Of a stretch of 64,000 bases of DNA, positions 16,194 to 25,284 are shown piece by piece. The stretch is taken from contig DATGLP010000026.1 in NCBI GenBank assembly GCA_035294085.1, forward strand, positions 62,001-126,000. Direction: 5' to 3'. The stretch's first letter is position 1, and every line of letters begins with the position of its first letter. Position numbers and translations under genes: made by a program. A model generated the notes under the pieces. It saw only the letters and a program-made list of their open reading frames with translations. It was not told the DNA's origin and searched no databases. The stretch comes from Acidimicrobiales bacterium. GTDB lineage: Bacteria > Actinomycetota > Acidimicrobiia > Acidimicrobiales > Bog-793.

Positions 16194-17809
16194 CCGGGGG
16201 AGCGGACGGCACCGGGCGGCGCGCCGACCAGGCGACGAGCGACGCGGGGATCCCCCTGCAGCCGTTCTACGGCCCGCCCGCCGAGCCGCTCGACTACGAG
16301 GTGGCGCTCGGCGACCCGGGGGCGTTCCCCTTCACCCGCCACATCCACCCCGGCGGCTACCGCGACCGGCTGTGGACGTTCCGCCAGTACGCGGGGTTCG
16401 GCTCGGCGGAGTCGTCGAACGAGCGCTACCGACTGCTCCTCGAGCGCGGCGGCACCGGCCTCAGCGTGGCCCTCGACCTGCCGACCCAGATCGGCTACGA
16501 CTCGGACGATCCCGAGGTGGCCGAGGAGGTGGGGCGCGTCGGCGTGGCGCTCGACACGCTGGCCGACGCCGAGGTCCTCTTCTCGGGGATCCCCCTCGAC
16601 CGCATCTCGACGTCGTTCACGATCAACGGGACGGCGGCCATCGTCCTCGCCATGTACGTCGCGGTCGGCAGGCGCCAGGGCGTCGACCAGAAGGTGCTCC
16701 GCGGCACGGTCCAGAACGACATCTTGAAGGAGTACGTGTCGCGCGGCACCTGGATCTGGCCGCCCGAGCCCTCGATCCGCCTGATCGCCGACACCGTCGA
16801 GTTCTGCGCCGCCGAGGTGCCGAAGTTCAACGCGCTGAGCGTCGCCGGCGCGCACTTCCGGGACGCCGGGGCGACGGCCGCGCAGGAGATGGCCTTCACG
16901 CTCCAGGACGCGGTCACCTACTGCGACGAGCTGATGCGTCGGGGCCGGATGACCATCGACGAGGTGGCGCCGGTCATCTCCTTCTTCTTCTACACCCACA
17001 ACGACTTCTTCGAGGAGGTCGCGAAGTACCGGGCGGGCCGACGCCGCTGGGCGCGGCTCGTGGTCGACCGCTACCACGCGCGCGCCGCGTCCTCGGCGCG
17101 CTTTCGCGCCGGCGTGGTGTGCGGCGGCTCCACCCTCCAGGCGCCCCAGCCGTGGAACAACGTCGTGCGCGTCGCCTACCAGGCGCTCGCCTCGGTGCTC
17201 GGGGGCGTCCAGTCCATGTTCACCGCGGCCTGGGACGAGCCCTTCGCCCTGCCGACCGAGGAGTCGGCCACGCTCGCGCTGCGCACCCAGCAGATCCTCG
17301 CCTACGAGACGGGCGTCGCCCGCGTCGTCGACCCGCTCGGCGGCTCGTACTACGTCGAGGCGCTCACCGACGAGATGGAGGCGCGCATCGTCGCCATCAT
17401 GGAGGACCTCGAGGCGCACGGCGGCATGGTCGCCGCCATCGAGAGCGGCTACGTGCAGCGCCTCATCGCCGACGAGGCCTACCGGGCGGCGCGCGAGGTG
17501 GAGCGCGGCGAGCGGGTCGTCGTCGGCGTCAACCGCTTCACCACCGACGACCCGGTGCCCGACGTGCGCGGCTACGAGTTCGACGAGGCGGGGCGCGAAC
17601 GCCAGCTCCGCCGCCTCGCCGAGGTGCGTCGCAGCCGCTCGGCGCGCGGCGTGTCCGAGGCGCTCCGGGCCGTCGAGGCCGCTGCCCGCCGCGACGACAA
17701 CTTGATGCCGCTGCTCGTCGACGCCGTCGAGGCGTACTGCACGATCGGCGAGATCGTGCGCACCTTGAAGGACGTCTGGGGGGAGTTCCAGGAGCCGGCG
17801 GTGTTCTGA
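16190..17809 (+). CDS. Cobalamin-dependent acyl-CoA mutase, large (TIM-barrel) subunit, divergent
   Basis: The 539-aa protein is the substrate-binding subunit of a B12 acyl-CoA mutase of the methylmalonyl/isobutyryl/2-hydroxyisobutyryl-CoA mutase family, without the B12 domain. The carboxylate-binding pair of methylmalonyl-CoA mutase appears kept: Tyr in FRQYAGF and Arg in KEYVSRGTW. Other near-invariant positions are changed. The usual HxQT segment reads VVCGGST, SLHTN reads SMFTA, and the Tyr-His pair in SGYH reads AGAH. The ending (WGEFQEPAVF) matches stand-alone large subunits. It overlaps the B12 subunit gene by one base (TGATG). I infer a mutase for an unusual acyl-CoA rather than ordinary methylmalonyl-CoA. 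Confidence 0.9.
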   Translation: MTGGADGTGRRADQATSDAGIPLQPFYGPPAEPLDYEVALGDPGAFPFTRHIHPGGYRDRLWTFRQYAGFGSAESSNERYRLLLERGGTGLSVALDLPTQIGYDSDDPEVAEEVGRVGVALDTLADAEVLFSGIPLDRISTSFTINGTAAIVLAMYVAVGRRQGVDQKVLRGTVQNDILKEYVSRGTWIWPPEPSIRLIADTVEFCAAEVPKFNALSVAGAHFRDAGATAAQEMAFTLQDAVTYCDELMRRGRMTIDEVAPVISFFFYTHNDFFEEVAKYRAGRRRWARLVVDRYHARAASSARFRAGVVCGGSTLQAPQPWNNVVRVAYQALASVLGGVQSMFTAAWDEPFALPTEESATLALRTQQILAYETGVARVVDPLGGSYYVEALTDEMEARIVAIMEDLEAHGGMVAAIESGYVQRLIADEAYRAAREVERGERVVVGVNRFTTDDPVPDVRGYEFDEAGRERQLRRLAEVRRSRSARGVSEALRAVEAAARRDDNLMPLLVDAVEAYCTIGEIVRTLKDVWGEFQEPAVF

Positions 17810-18219
17810 TGCCGGCGCGCGTCCTCGTCGCCAAGCCCGGCCTCGACGGCCACGACCGCGGGGCGAAGCTCGTCGCGCGCGCCCTTCGCGACGCCGGGTT
17901 CGAGGTCATCTACACCGGCATCCGCCAGCGGCCGGCGACGATCGCCACCGTGGCGCTCCAGGAGGACGTCGACGTCGTCGGCCTCAGCGTGCTGTCGGGC
18001 GCGCACGTCGAGCTCAGCCGCAAGGTCGTCGAGGAGCTGCGCGGGCGTGGGCTCGACGTGCCCGTCGTCGTCGGCGGCACGATACCGCGCTCGGACGTCG
18101 CGGTCCTCGAGGCGCTCGGCGTCGCCGCCGTCTGCCCGACTGGCACGCCGATCGACGATCTCGTCGCCACGGTGGGCTCGCTCGCTCAGGCCTCGCTCGC
18201 CCGAAAGCGCGGCGCCTGA
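17809..18219 (+). CDS. Cobalamin-binding subunit of acyl-CoA mutase
   Basis: This 136-aa protein is the stand-alone B12 domain that pairs with the large subunit just upstream. The base-off ligand motif DxHxxG is Asp13-Gly-His15-Asp-Arg-Gly18, with His15 as the lower axial cobalt ligand. The GLSVLSG and VVVGGTIP segments of the B12 Rossmann fold follow. Its length is that of the small subunits of two-component mutases such as HcmB. The TGATG overlap ensures matched synthesis of the two subunits. The next gene downstream is convergent. Confidence 0.95.
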   Translation: MPARVLVAKPGLDGHDRGAKLVARALRDAGFEVIYTGIRQRPATIATVALQEDVDVVGLSVLSGAHVELSRKVVEELRGRGLDVPVVVGGTIPRSDVAVLEALGVAAVCPTGTPIDDLVATVGSLAQASLARKRGA

Positions 18220-18226
18220 GCAGCGC

Positions 18227-19426
18227 TCAGGCCGGGACCGCCTCGAGCACGCCAGCCGCGCCGAGCGCGGCGATCCTCCCCTCGTCGTAGCCGATCCCCG
18301 CCAGCACCGCCTCGGTGTGCTCGCCGAGGCGAGGGGCGCCGGGAAGCCGGCAGCCGCCGAGCCCTGGCAGGGGACCTGCGACGTGGCGGTAGGGGCCGTA
18401 GGCGGGGTGCTCGGAGCCGACGACGAGCCCGCGAGCCGCGACCTGGGGCTCCGCGAGCGCCTCGGCCACGGTGTTGACGGGCGCGCAGGCCACGCCGGCC
18501 CTCGAGAGGAGCTCCACCCAGTGGCGGGACGGTGCCTCGCGCAGCCGGCGGCCCAGGTGCTCGACGAGGTCGTCGCGCCGGGTGAGGCGGCCGTCGCGCG
18601 TGGCGAAGCGGGGGTCGGCGAGCCCCTCGTCGCCGAGCGCCTCGACGAGGCGCGCCCACATCGAGTCGTTGCCGACGAAGAGCGAGATCCAGCCGTCCGC
18701 CGTCTCGAAGTTCTGGGCGGGTACGAGGGAGGGGTGGGCGGAGCTGGCCGTGCGCGCCGGCTCGAGCCCGGCGTTCAAGCTCCACGAGGCGAGGTAGGAG
18801 AGCATCGAGACCTGCACGTCGAACAGCCCGAGGTCGACGTGGCGCCCCCGGCCGGTGCGCTCGCGCTCGAAGAGCGCCGCCACGACCCCGAGGGCCGCCG
18901 CGAGGCCGCCGGAGTGGTCGACGTAGGAGATCCCGGCCTTGGCGGGGGGACCGTCGGGCTCCCCGGCGTGGTGCATGACCCCCGCCATCGCCTGGATCGT
19001 GTAGTCGTAGCCGGGCCGGTCCGCGTCCGGCCCCGTCTCGCCGAAGCCGGAGATGGCGCAGGTGACGAGCCTCGGGTTGCGCGCCGCGAGCGCACGGGCG
19101 TCGAGGCCGCGCCGGGCGAGCGCACCGGGCCGGTAGTTCGTGAGCAGGACGTCGGCGCGCGCCGCGAGGTCGGCCGCGACGGCCCGGCCCTCCTCGCTCG
19201 CGAGGCGCACCCCGACCGAGCGCTTGCCCCAGTTGAGGGCGAGGAAGTAGAGGGACTCCCCGGCCTCGTTGAGCGGCGCCATCGAGCGCGCCTCGTCGGG
19301 CCGGTCGGGGTCCTCGAGCTTGATCACGTCCGCGCCGAGGTCGGCGAGGACGAGGCCGGCGTAGGGGCCGGCGAGGAAGTGGCAGACCTCGAGGACCGTG
19401 ACGCCCTCGAGCGGCCGCCTGCTCAC
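18227..19426 (-). CDS. CaiB/BaiF class III CoA transferase, last gene of operon
   Basis: The 399-aa protein is a family III CoA transferase, which moves CoA from a donor thioester to a carboxylic acid through an enzyme-aspartyl anhydride. The N-terminal VLEVCHFLAGPYAGLVLADLG and the segment NWGKRSVGVRLASEEGR are typical. The catalytic aspartate lies in GISYVDHSGG. Its GTG overlaps the stop of the GntR gene. As the last gene of the operon it would activate a free acid to the CoA ester used by the crotonase-like protein and the B12 mutase next to it. The acid is not identifiable. Confidence 0.94.
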   Translation of the reverse strand: MSRRPLEGVTVLEVCHFLAGPYAGLVLADLGADVIKLEDPDRPDEARSMAPLNEAGESLYFLALNWGKRSVGVRLASEEGRAVAADLAARADVLLTNYRPGALARRGLDARALAARNPRLVTCAISGFGETGPDADRPGYDYTIQAMAGVMHHAGEPDGPPAKAGISYVDHSGGLAAALGVVAALFERERTGRGRHVDLGLFDVQVSMLSYLASWSLNAGLEPARTASSAHPSLVPAQNFETADGWISLFVGNDSMWARLVEALGDEGLADPRFATRDGRLTRRDDLVEHLGRRLREAPSRHWVELLSRAGVACAPVNTVAEALAEPQVAARGLVVGSEHPAYGPYRHVAGPLPGLGGCRLPGAPRLGEHTEAVLAGIGYDEGRIAALGAAGVLEAVPA

Positions 19427-20142
19427 TCGCTCCCGCCGGGCCCAGGGCGCGTCCAGAACCCGGTGTCGTCGAAGTAGGCGGCGAGGAGCTCCCCCGCCTC
19501 GAGCACGTGGCGCTCGGCCGCCTCGCCGGCGCTGTCGGCGTCGCCGGCACGGAGGGCGTCGAGGATCCGGCGGTGGCCGGCGCCCGAGACCTCCGCCCAG
19601 CCGGGCAGGAGGGAGTAGAAGCGCTGGGGGATGAAGCGCAGCGTCTGGCGCAGGAGGAGGAGGAGCTTCGGGGCGTCGGCTGCCCGGTTGATCGCGCGGT
19701 GGAAGGCGAAGTTGAGCTCCTCGAGGCGCTCCGAGTCCCCCCGCGCCGCGGCGCGCGTCCAGGCGGCGTCGAGGTCGAGGAGCTCGGGGAGCAGGTCGTC
19801 GGCGCGAAAGCACGCCCGGCGGGCGAGTTCGCCGGCGAGCGTGGCGTGCGCCCAGTAGATGTCAGCGACGTCGCCGCGCGTCGTGCGGGCGACCCGGAAC
19901 GAGCGCGCCCGGCGGCCCTCGATGAAGCCCTCGTGGCTGAGGCGAAGGAACGCCTCGCGCACCGGCATCGTGCTCAGGCCGAGCCGGTTGGCGAGCTCCT
20001 CCTGGGTCACCTGCTGACCGGGCCGCAGCTCCCCGGTGAGGATCATGTCCCGCAGGGTGTCGGCGACCTCCTCGCTGATGGAGCGAAAGCGCGGCGCTCG
20101 ACCCTCGCCGGTGGAGCGGCGCGACCGGCTCGTCTCGGCCAT
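19423..20142 (-). CDS. GntR-family regulator with FCD ligand domain
   Basis: This regulator (239 aa) has a GntR winged helix (DMILTGELRPGQQVTQEEL, then LGLSTMPVREAF). The C-terminal all-helical FCD domain has histidines expected to hold a metal and a carboxylate effector (FHRAIN, GHRRIL, RHVLEAG). Such proteins usually repress catabolic operons until an acid or CoA intermediate binds. ATG at 20142 is used; a GTG one codon upstream overlaps the MmgE stop and is equally possible. It is encoded within the operon it probably controls. The 14-base AT-rich element at 16163-16178 and 26157-26178 is its likely operator. Confidence 0.93.
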   Translation of the reverse strand: MAETSRSRRSTGEGRAPRFRSISEEVADTLRDMILTGELRPGQQVTQEELANRLGLSTMPVREAFLRLSHEGFIEGRRARSFRVARTTRGDVADIYWAHATLAGELARRACFRADDLLPELLDLDAAWTRAAARGDSERLEELNFAFHRAINRAADAPKLLLLLRQTLRFIPQRFYSLLPGWAEVSGAGHRRILDALRAGDADSAGEAAERHVLEAGELLAAYFDDTGFWTRPGPGGSE

Positions 20143-21533
20143 CACGTCGCCCCGGCCGGGCGGAGGAGGTCGAAGCAGCGAAACGGCGCGTCGGCGTCGA
20201 GCGCGGCGAGGCGCGACCAGGTCGCCGTGGCGTCGAGGCCGAGGCGAGCGTGCGCGAGGCAGTCCGCGAACTTGGCGGCGACGTCCTCGGGGTCGAGGTT
20301 CGCGCCGGTGCCCCGGTTCGCCAGGCGCTGGACGCGCGCGCTGAGCTCGCCGCTCGGGGTCGTCACGCGCACCTCGGTGAACTCGCGCGCGAGGAAGGTG
20401 TCGCCGCCGTGCAGCTCCGGGTGGACGAGGACGCGCACCTTCCGGCCGAGCTCGACGAGGCCGGGGTCGACGGTGGCGAAGGTGCCGAGGTCGCAACGAC
20501 CGTCGCGCAGCGCGGCGGCGATGCAGTAGGGGATGGAGAACTTGGCCGCGTAGCCGGTCTCGGGCACCTCGACGTGCATCACGCCGGGGACGTACTCGTG
20601 CACGAGCACGTCGACGCGCTCGACCTCCGCCGGGCTGATCCCGTGGCGCGCACGCAGGTCGAGCACGGCGTCCAGGCCGGAGTGGATGAGCCCGCAGCAC
20701 GGGTAGACCTTCACGATCGGGCCCGGGTCGACGAGGTCGAAGCGCGTCCCGAGCCCCTCGAGGACGCGGCCGGCGTCGTAGTTGCCCGGACCGTTGTAGA
20801 GGTTGAAGAAACCCTGGCGGGCCTCGAGGGCCTCGGGGTTGGCGACGAAGCCCTCGGCGGCCAGCCTGGCGGCGACGACGCCGACCCGAGCAGCGGTCCC
20901 GACGTGGTAGGGGTTCAGCATGTTGCCGATCATGGTCTTCACGCCCGACGACTCGGCGACCGCGAGCCCGATCGCCATCGCGGTCGCCTCGGCGTCGAGG
21001 CCGAGCAGCCGGCAGCAGCCGAGGGTCGCCGCGAAGCGCCCGAGCGTGGCGGTGGGGTGCCAGCCCTTCGCGTAGTGGTGCGGGTTGACGCCCCGGGCGA
21101 TCGCGGCGGCAGCCTCCCAGCCGAGGCAGTAGGCGGTGACGACCTCGCGCCCGGTGGCGGGAACGCCCGACTCGACGAGCGCGCCGAGCGCGGCGATGGT
21201 CGCCGAGCCGACGAAGCCCGAGACGGCGAAGCTGATCGAGTCGTAGTCGAGCGCGTGCGCCGCGGCGGCGTTGAGGAGGGCGGCACTCGGGGGGTCGGCG
21301 CGCAGGTCCGAGCCGACGACGCTCGCGAGGCGCGGCTCGGCCCACGGAAGGAGCGCCGCCCGCAGCGTCTCGCTCGCGGGGTCGCTCGCGCCGGCAGCCG
21401 CCGTCGCGAAGGTGTCCGCGATCGTCCATACGGCGTTCGCCCGCGCCCGGCTCGGGAGCGCGCCCGGCGGCGTCTGCGCGACGAAGCGGGCGAGCTCCCG
21501 CGTGACCTCGCGCGCCGCGGTCCGTTCGTTCAC
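20142..21533 (-). CDS. MmgE/PrpD family protein (2-methylcitrate dehydratase-like)
   Basis: The 463-aa protein matches the MmgE/PrpD family throughout. Early segments include AVWTIADTFATAAAG and AHALDYDS. Then comes NPHHYAKGWHPTATLGRFAA, which holds the family active-site lysine and histidine, and later AAKFSIPYCIAAAL. Members dehydrate 2-methylcitrate or decarboxylate cis-aconitate. Others in catabolic operons act on unknown tricarboxylic or dicarboxylic acids. Its GTG overlaps the HyuB stop. With an isocitrate-lyase-like protein in the same operon, a 2-methylcitrate-like dehydration and cleavage sequence is an attractive inference, but no citrate-synthase-like gene is present. Confidence 0.93.
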   Translation of the reverse strand: MNERTAAREVTRELARFVAQTPPGALPSRARANAVWTIADTFATAAAGASDPASETLRAALLPWAEPRLASVVGSDLRADPPSAALLNAAAAHALDYDSISFAVSGFVGSATIAALGALVESGVPATGREVVTAYCLGWEAAAAIARGVNPHHYAKGWHPTATLGRFAATLGCCRLLGLDAEATAMAIGLAVAESSGVKTMIGNMLNPYHVGTAARVGVVAARLAAEGFVANPEALEARQGFFNLYNGPGNYDAGRVLEGLGTRFDLVDPGPIVKVYPCCGLIHSGLDAVLDLRARHGISPAEVERVDVLVHEYVPGVMHVEVPETGYAAKFSIPYCIAAALRDGRCDLGTFATVDPGLVELGRKVRVLVHPELHGGDTFLAREFTEVRVTTPSGELSARVQRLANRGTGANLDPEDVAAKFADCLAHARLGLDATATWSRLAALDADAPFRCFDLLRPAGAT

Positions 21534-23227
21534 GCGCCCTCCCTCGAGTCGCGCCCGTCGGGGCGGGGGTCGTCGAGGCCGTACACGAGGCGCGCGGCCT
21601 CCGGGGAGACCTTGCCGTCGGCGACGTCGGCGAGCACCGCCTCGCGGGCGCGCTGACGAGGGTCGCCGAAGCCGCCACCCGAGGCGGTGGTGTGCTCGAT
21701 GACGTCCCCCGCCTCGAGCGGCATCGTCACCTTCGCGGGCAGCTCGCGCGCGCCGCCGCGCCGGTACAAGACGGTGCGCGACGTGCTGCCGGAATGCCCG
21801 CCCGACAGGCCGTAGGGCGGGGTGGCGTTGCGGTGCGTCCGGAGGTTGAGGGTGCCGGCCGGGGCGAGGAGCTCGAGGGTGCGCCGCAGCGCGAGACCGC
21901 CGCGGAAGCGACCGGGACCGCCCGTGTCGGGGACGAAGCCGTAGTGCAGGACCCGCACGGGGTCCTCGCGTTCGAGCACCTCGACAGGTCGGTTGGCGAC
22001 GTTCGCCGCGAGCGCCGCTGCCCCGTCGAGGCCGTCTCGGTCCGGGCGCGCGCCCCACGCGCCGCAGACGAGGTCGTTCAGCTGGAAGCGCCGCCCGTCG
22101 GCGGTGTAGCCGCCGATGCGGATGCCGGAGGTGCCGCCGTCGCCAGCCGCCGGGACGCGCCCGGGCAGGGCGTCGGCGAGGGCGCCGAAGATCGCCTCGA
22201 TGACGCGGTAGCCGATGACGCCGCGCGCGGCGACGCCCGCCGGGAAGGAGGCGTTGACGACCGTGCCCGGCGGCGCTTCGACCTCGATGAGCGAGCAGAA
22301 GCCGGCGTTCACCGGAATCTCCTCCGCGCACAGCGCCCGCACGGCGGCGTAGCAGGCAGACTCGGTGAACGAGCGCGTCGCGTTGATCGAGCCGCGAACC
22401 TGCGGTGCGGTCCCGCTGAAGTCGAAGCGGAGCCGTCCGTCGCCGACCTCGACGAGGACGCGGATCGGCACGGGCCGCTCCTCCAGGCCGTCGTGGTCCT
22501 CGACGTCCTCGAACTCGTAGCGGCCGGCGGGCCACGTGGCGATGGTCGCCTCCAGGCTGCGCCGCGAGTGGGCGAGGATTGCCTCGACGGCCTCGTCGAA
22601 GGCGGCCGGCCCGACCCGCTCGACGAGGCAGGCGAGCTCGCCGGCGGCCGCCTCGCAGCTCGCCCGCTGGGCGTCGAGGTCCGCGAGGAGGGTCTCGGGG
22701 AGGCGGACGTTGGCGGCCAGCACCGCGGCGAGGGCCTCGTTCGTCCGGCCCCGCTCCGAGAGGCGCACCGGCGGGACGCGGATCCCCTCCTCGAAGATCT
22801 CGCGCGAGTCGGCAGCCGAGCCGCCCGGGACGCGCCCGCCGACGTCGGCGTGGTGGGCGACGACCACCGCGTAGCCGACGAGGCGCCCGCGAAGGTGCGC
22901 CGGCGCGACGGCGAAGACGTCGGGCAGGTGCATGCCGCCCGCGTACGGGTCGTTGAGCACGACGAGGTCGCCGGGGTCGAGGCCGTCGCCGAAGCGGGCG
23001 CGCACCGCCTCGAGAGCGCGGGGGATCGAGCCGAGGTGGAGCGGCAGGGAGAACCCCTGCGCGACGAGCCGCCCGTCTCGGTCGCACAGCGCGGTCGAGA
23101 AGTCGAGGTAGTCCCGAATCACCGGGCTGAACGAGCTGCGGGCGAGGCGGACCGCGATCTCGTCCGCGACCGTCTGCAGCTCGTTGCGCAGCGTCTCGAA
23201 GCGGAGCACGTCGTCGAGGCGGCTCAT
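21530..23227 (-). CDS. Hydantoinase B/oxoprolinase-like subunit (HyuB)
   Basis: The 565-aa protein is the B subunit of the hydantoinase/5-oxoprolinase/acetone-carboxylase superfamily. Signature segments are VVLNDPYAGGMHLPDVF, AHHADVGGRVPGG, GSINATRSFTESACY and the glycine-rich C-terminus TTASGGGFGDP. Together with HyuA it would open a cyclic amide or imide with ATP. The start ATG overlaps the HyuA stop (ATGA), and the stop overlaps the MmgE start, so subunits are made together. Length is normal for the family. Caprolactamase and N-methylpyrrolidone hydrolase show how broad substrates in this family can be. Confidence 0.94.
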   Translation of the reverse strand: MSRLDDVLRFETLRNELQTVADEIAVRLARSSFSPVIRDYLDFSTALCDRDGRLVAQGFSLPLHLGSIPRALEAVRARFGDGLDPGDLVVLNDPYAGGMHLPDVFAVAPAHLRGRLVGYAVVVAHHADVGGRVPGGSAADSREIFEEGIRVPPVRLSERGRTNEALAAVLAANVRLPETLLADLDAQRASCEAAAGELACLVERVGPAAFDEAVEAILAHSRRSLEATIATWPAGRYEFEDVEDHDGLEERPVPIRVLVEVGDGRLRFDFSGTAPQVRGSINATRSFTESACYAAVRALCAEEIPVNAGFCSLIEVEAPPGTVVNASFPAGVAARGVIGYRVIEAIFGALADALPGRVPAAGDGGTSGIRIGGYTADGRRFQLNDLVCGAWGARPDRDGLDGAAALAANVANRPVEVLEREDPVRVLHYGFVPDTGGPGRFRGGLALRRTLELLAPAGTLNLRTHRNATPPYGLSGGHSGSTSRTVLYRRGGARELPAKVTMPLEAGDVIEHTTASGGGFGDPRQRAREAVLADVADGKVSPEAARLVYGLDDPRPDGRDSREGA

Positions 23228-25284
23228 GCGGCGCGCTCCAGGACGACCGACCCGCTCGGATCGAGGGCGGCGACCCAGCCGGGGGGCACGACGATCGTCG
23301 TGTCGGGCTCGTCGACGAGGAGCGGCCCGGGCGCGGGCCGGGACAGCTCGGCGCGGCCGACGACGGGCACCTCCACGCGCTCGCCGGCGAACAGCGCCCG
23401 GCGGCTCTCGCTCGGCGGCTTCGCGCTGGCTGCGGCGCCGACCACGGCGGGGCAGGGCGCGAGCGTGGCGACGCGGACGCGCACGAGCTCGAGCTCGCCG
23501 AGCCGCCCGTGCCCGTAGGTGTCTCGGTGGCGGCGGTGGAAGGCGTCGGCGAGGGCGTCGAGCGCCGCGGCGTCGAGACGCGCGCCGGGCAGGTCGAGGG
23601 AGAGCTCGAAGGCCTGGCCGAGGTAGCGCAGGTCGGCACGGACGGCGACCTCGAGCACGGCGGGGTCGACGCCGGCCGCCGCGAGGCGGCGCCGCTGGTC
23701 CCCGGCGAGGGCGGCGACACGCTCGCCGAGCGCCGCGGCGTCGAGGCGCTGGAGGGGTAGGAGGACCGTCTCGGTGCTCGAGAGCTCGACGGGCGCCTCG
23801 AGCATGCCGAGCGCGCTCAGCACGCCGGCGAGCGGGGGGACGACGACGCGCCCGATGCGCACCGTCTCGGCGAGGGAGGCCGCGTGGAGCGCGCCGCTCC
23901 CCCCGGAGACGACGAGGCTGAAGCGGTCGATGGCGTGGCCGCGCTCGGTCGATACCGCCCGGAGCACCCGCGCCATCTGCTGGTCGGCGACGCGGTGGAT
24001 GGCGAGCGCGGCCTCGTCGACCGACAGTCCGAGTGGCTTCGCGACGTCGCGCTCGATCGCGGCGGCGGCGAGCGCTCGGGAGGCGGCGACGCCTGACGCG
24101 GCGAGGTACTCGGGCGAGACGTACCCGAGCAGGAGGTTGGCGTCGGTTACCGTGGCGGCGGTTCCGCCCCTGCCGTAGCAGGCAGGCCCGGGGTCGGCGC
24201 CCGCGCTGACCGGTCCGACGCGCAGCCCACCGCCGGCGTCGACGCGGGCGATGGAGCCACCGCCGGCGCCGATCTCGGCGAGATCGACGACCGGCAGGCG
24301 CACGGCGTAGCCGCCGCCGCGCAGCAGGCGGCTCGCCGCGGAGATCTCCGTCCCGACGGCGAGCTCGCCGGCGTGGGCGACCTCGCCGCGCAGCACGAGG
24401 GAGGCCTTCGCCGTCGTCCCGCCCATGTCGAAGCTGATCGCCTCGTCGATGCCGAGGCGGCGGGCGACGGCGGCCGCGGCGAGCACGCCGGCCGCGGGCC
24501 CGGACTCGAGGAGGTGGGCCGGCAGTCGGGCTGCCTCCGCAGACGGCATCATCCCGCCCGAGGACTGCATGACGAAGAGCGGCGCGCCGATGCCGCGGCC
24601 CGCGAGGCCCGCCGCGAGCCGGTCGAGGTAGGCCGAGAGCACGGGGCGCAGGTAGGCGTTCACGACGGCGGTGCTCGTCCGCTCGAACTCCCCGATCTCG
24701 CGGGAGACCTCGGTGCTCGCCGTGACGACGAGCCCGGGGTGGCGCCGGGCCGCGAAGGCGGCGACCGCCCGCTCGTGCTCGGGGTTCGCGTAGGCGTTGA
24801 CCAGGCAGACGGCGAGGGCGCGCGCCCCGGCCCGGACGACCGCGTCGAGGGCCGGGGCCAGGCCCTCGAGGTCCGGAGCGCGAAGGGGCGTGCCGTCGGG
24901 CGCCATGCGCTCGTCCACCTCGATGCGCAGGCGACGGGGGACGAGGGGGGCGGGCTTCTCGTAGGAGAGGTCGTAGAGCGTCGGCGTGCGCAGCCGCCCG
25001 ATCTCGAGGACGTCCCGGAAGCCGGCGGTCGTCACGAGGGCGGTGCACGGGCCGGCGCGCTCGAGGACGGCGTTCGTTCCGGCGGTCGTGCCGTGCAGCA
25101 CCTGGCGCAGCGACGGCGCGTCGACCCCGGCGGCGGCGAGGAGGGCGTCGAGGCCGCCGAGCACGCCGACCTCGAAGCACCCGGGCGTGCTCGGCACCTT
25201 CGCCGCGTGCAGGTGCCCGTCACCGTCGGCGACGACGAGGTCGGTGAAGGTGCCGCCGACGTCGGCCGCGAGGCGCGCGCTCAT
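23224..25284 (-). CDS. Hydantoinase A/oxoprolinase-like ATPase subunit (HyuA)
   Basis: The 686-aa protein is the ATP-binding A subunit partner of HyuB. The N-terminal phosphate motif ADVGGTFTDLVV and the second nucleotide motif FDMGGTTAKASLV are both intact, as expected for the acetate-kinase/HSP70-like fold. HGTTAGTNAVLER and ESGPAAGV are also diagnostic. It would phosphorylate the amide carbonyl to allow ring opening. The ATG overlaps the stop of the isocitrate-lyase-like gene. No membrane segment or signal peptide is present, so it acts in the cytoplasm. Confidence 0.95.
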   Translation of the reverse strand: MSARLAADVGGTFTDLVVADGDGHLHAAKVPSTPGCFEVGVLGGLDALLAAAGVDAPSLRQVLHGTTAGTNAVLERAGPCTALVTTAGFRDVLEIGRLRTPTLYDLSYEKPAPLVPRRLRIEVDERMAPDGTPLRAPDLEGLAPALDAVVRAGARALAVCLVNAYANPEHERAVAAFAARRHPGLVVTASTEVSREIGEFERTSTAVVNAYLRPVLSAYLDRLAAGLAGRGIGAPLFVMQSSGGMMPSAEAARLPAHLLESGPAAGVLAAAAVARRLGIDEAISFDMGGTTAKASLVLRGEVAHAGELAVGTEISAASRLLRGGGYAVRLPVVDLAEIGAGGGSIARVDAGGGLRVGPVSAGADPGPACYGRGGTAATVTDANLLLGYVSPEYLAASGVAASRALAAAAIERDVAKPLGLSVDEAALAIHRVADQQMARVLRAVSTERGHAIDRFSLVVSGGSGALHAASLAETVRIGRVVVPPLAGVLSALGMLEAPVELSSTETVLLPLQRLDAAALGERVAALAGDQRRRLAAAGVDPAVLEVAVRADLRYLGQAFELSLDLPGARLDAAALDALADAFHRRHRDTYGHGRLGELELVRVRVATLAPCPAVVGAAASAKPPSESRRALFAGERVEVPVVGRAELSRPAPGPLLVDEPDTTIVVPPGWVAALDPSGSVVLERAA

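Noticed and set aside
16190-18219. 2-hydroxyisobutyryl-CoA mutase assignment
   Set aside because: The subunit sizes fit, but the position that is Ile in that enzyme appears to be Tyr (RQYAG) and the Arg in SRGTW is present, which points to an acyl group with a second carboxylate or another substrate.
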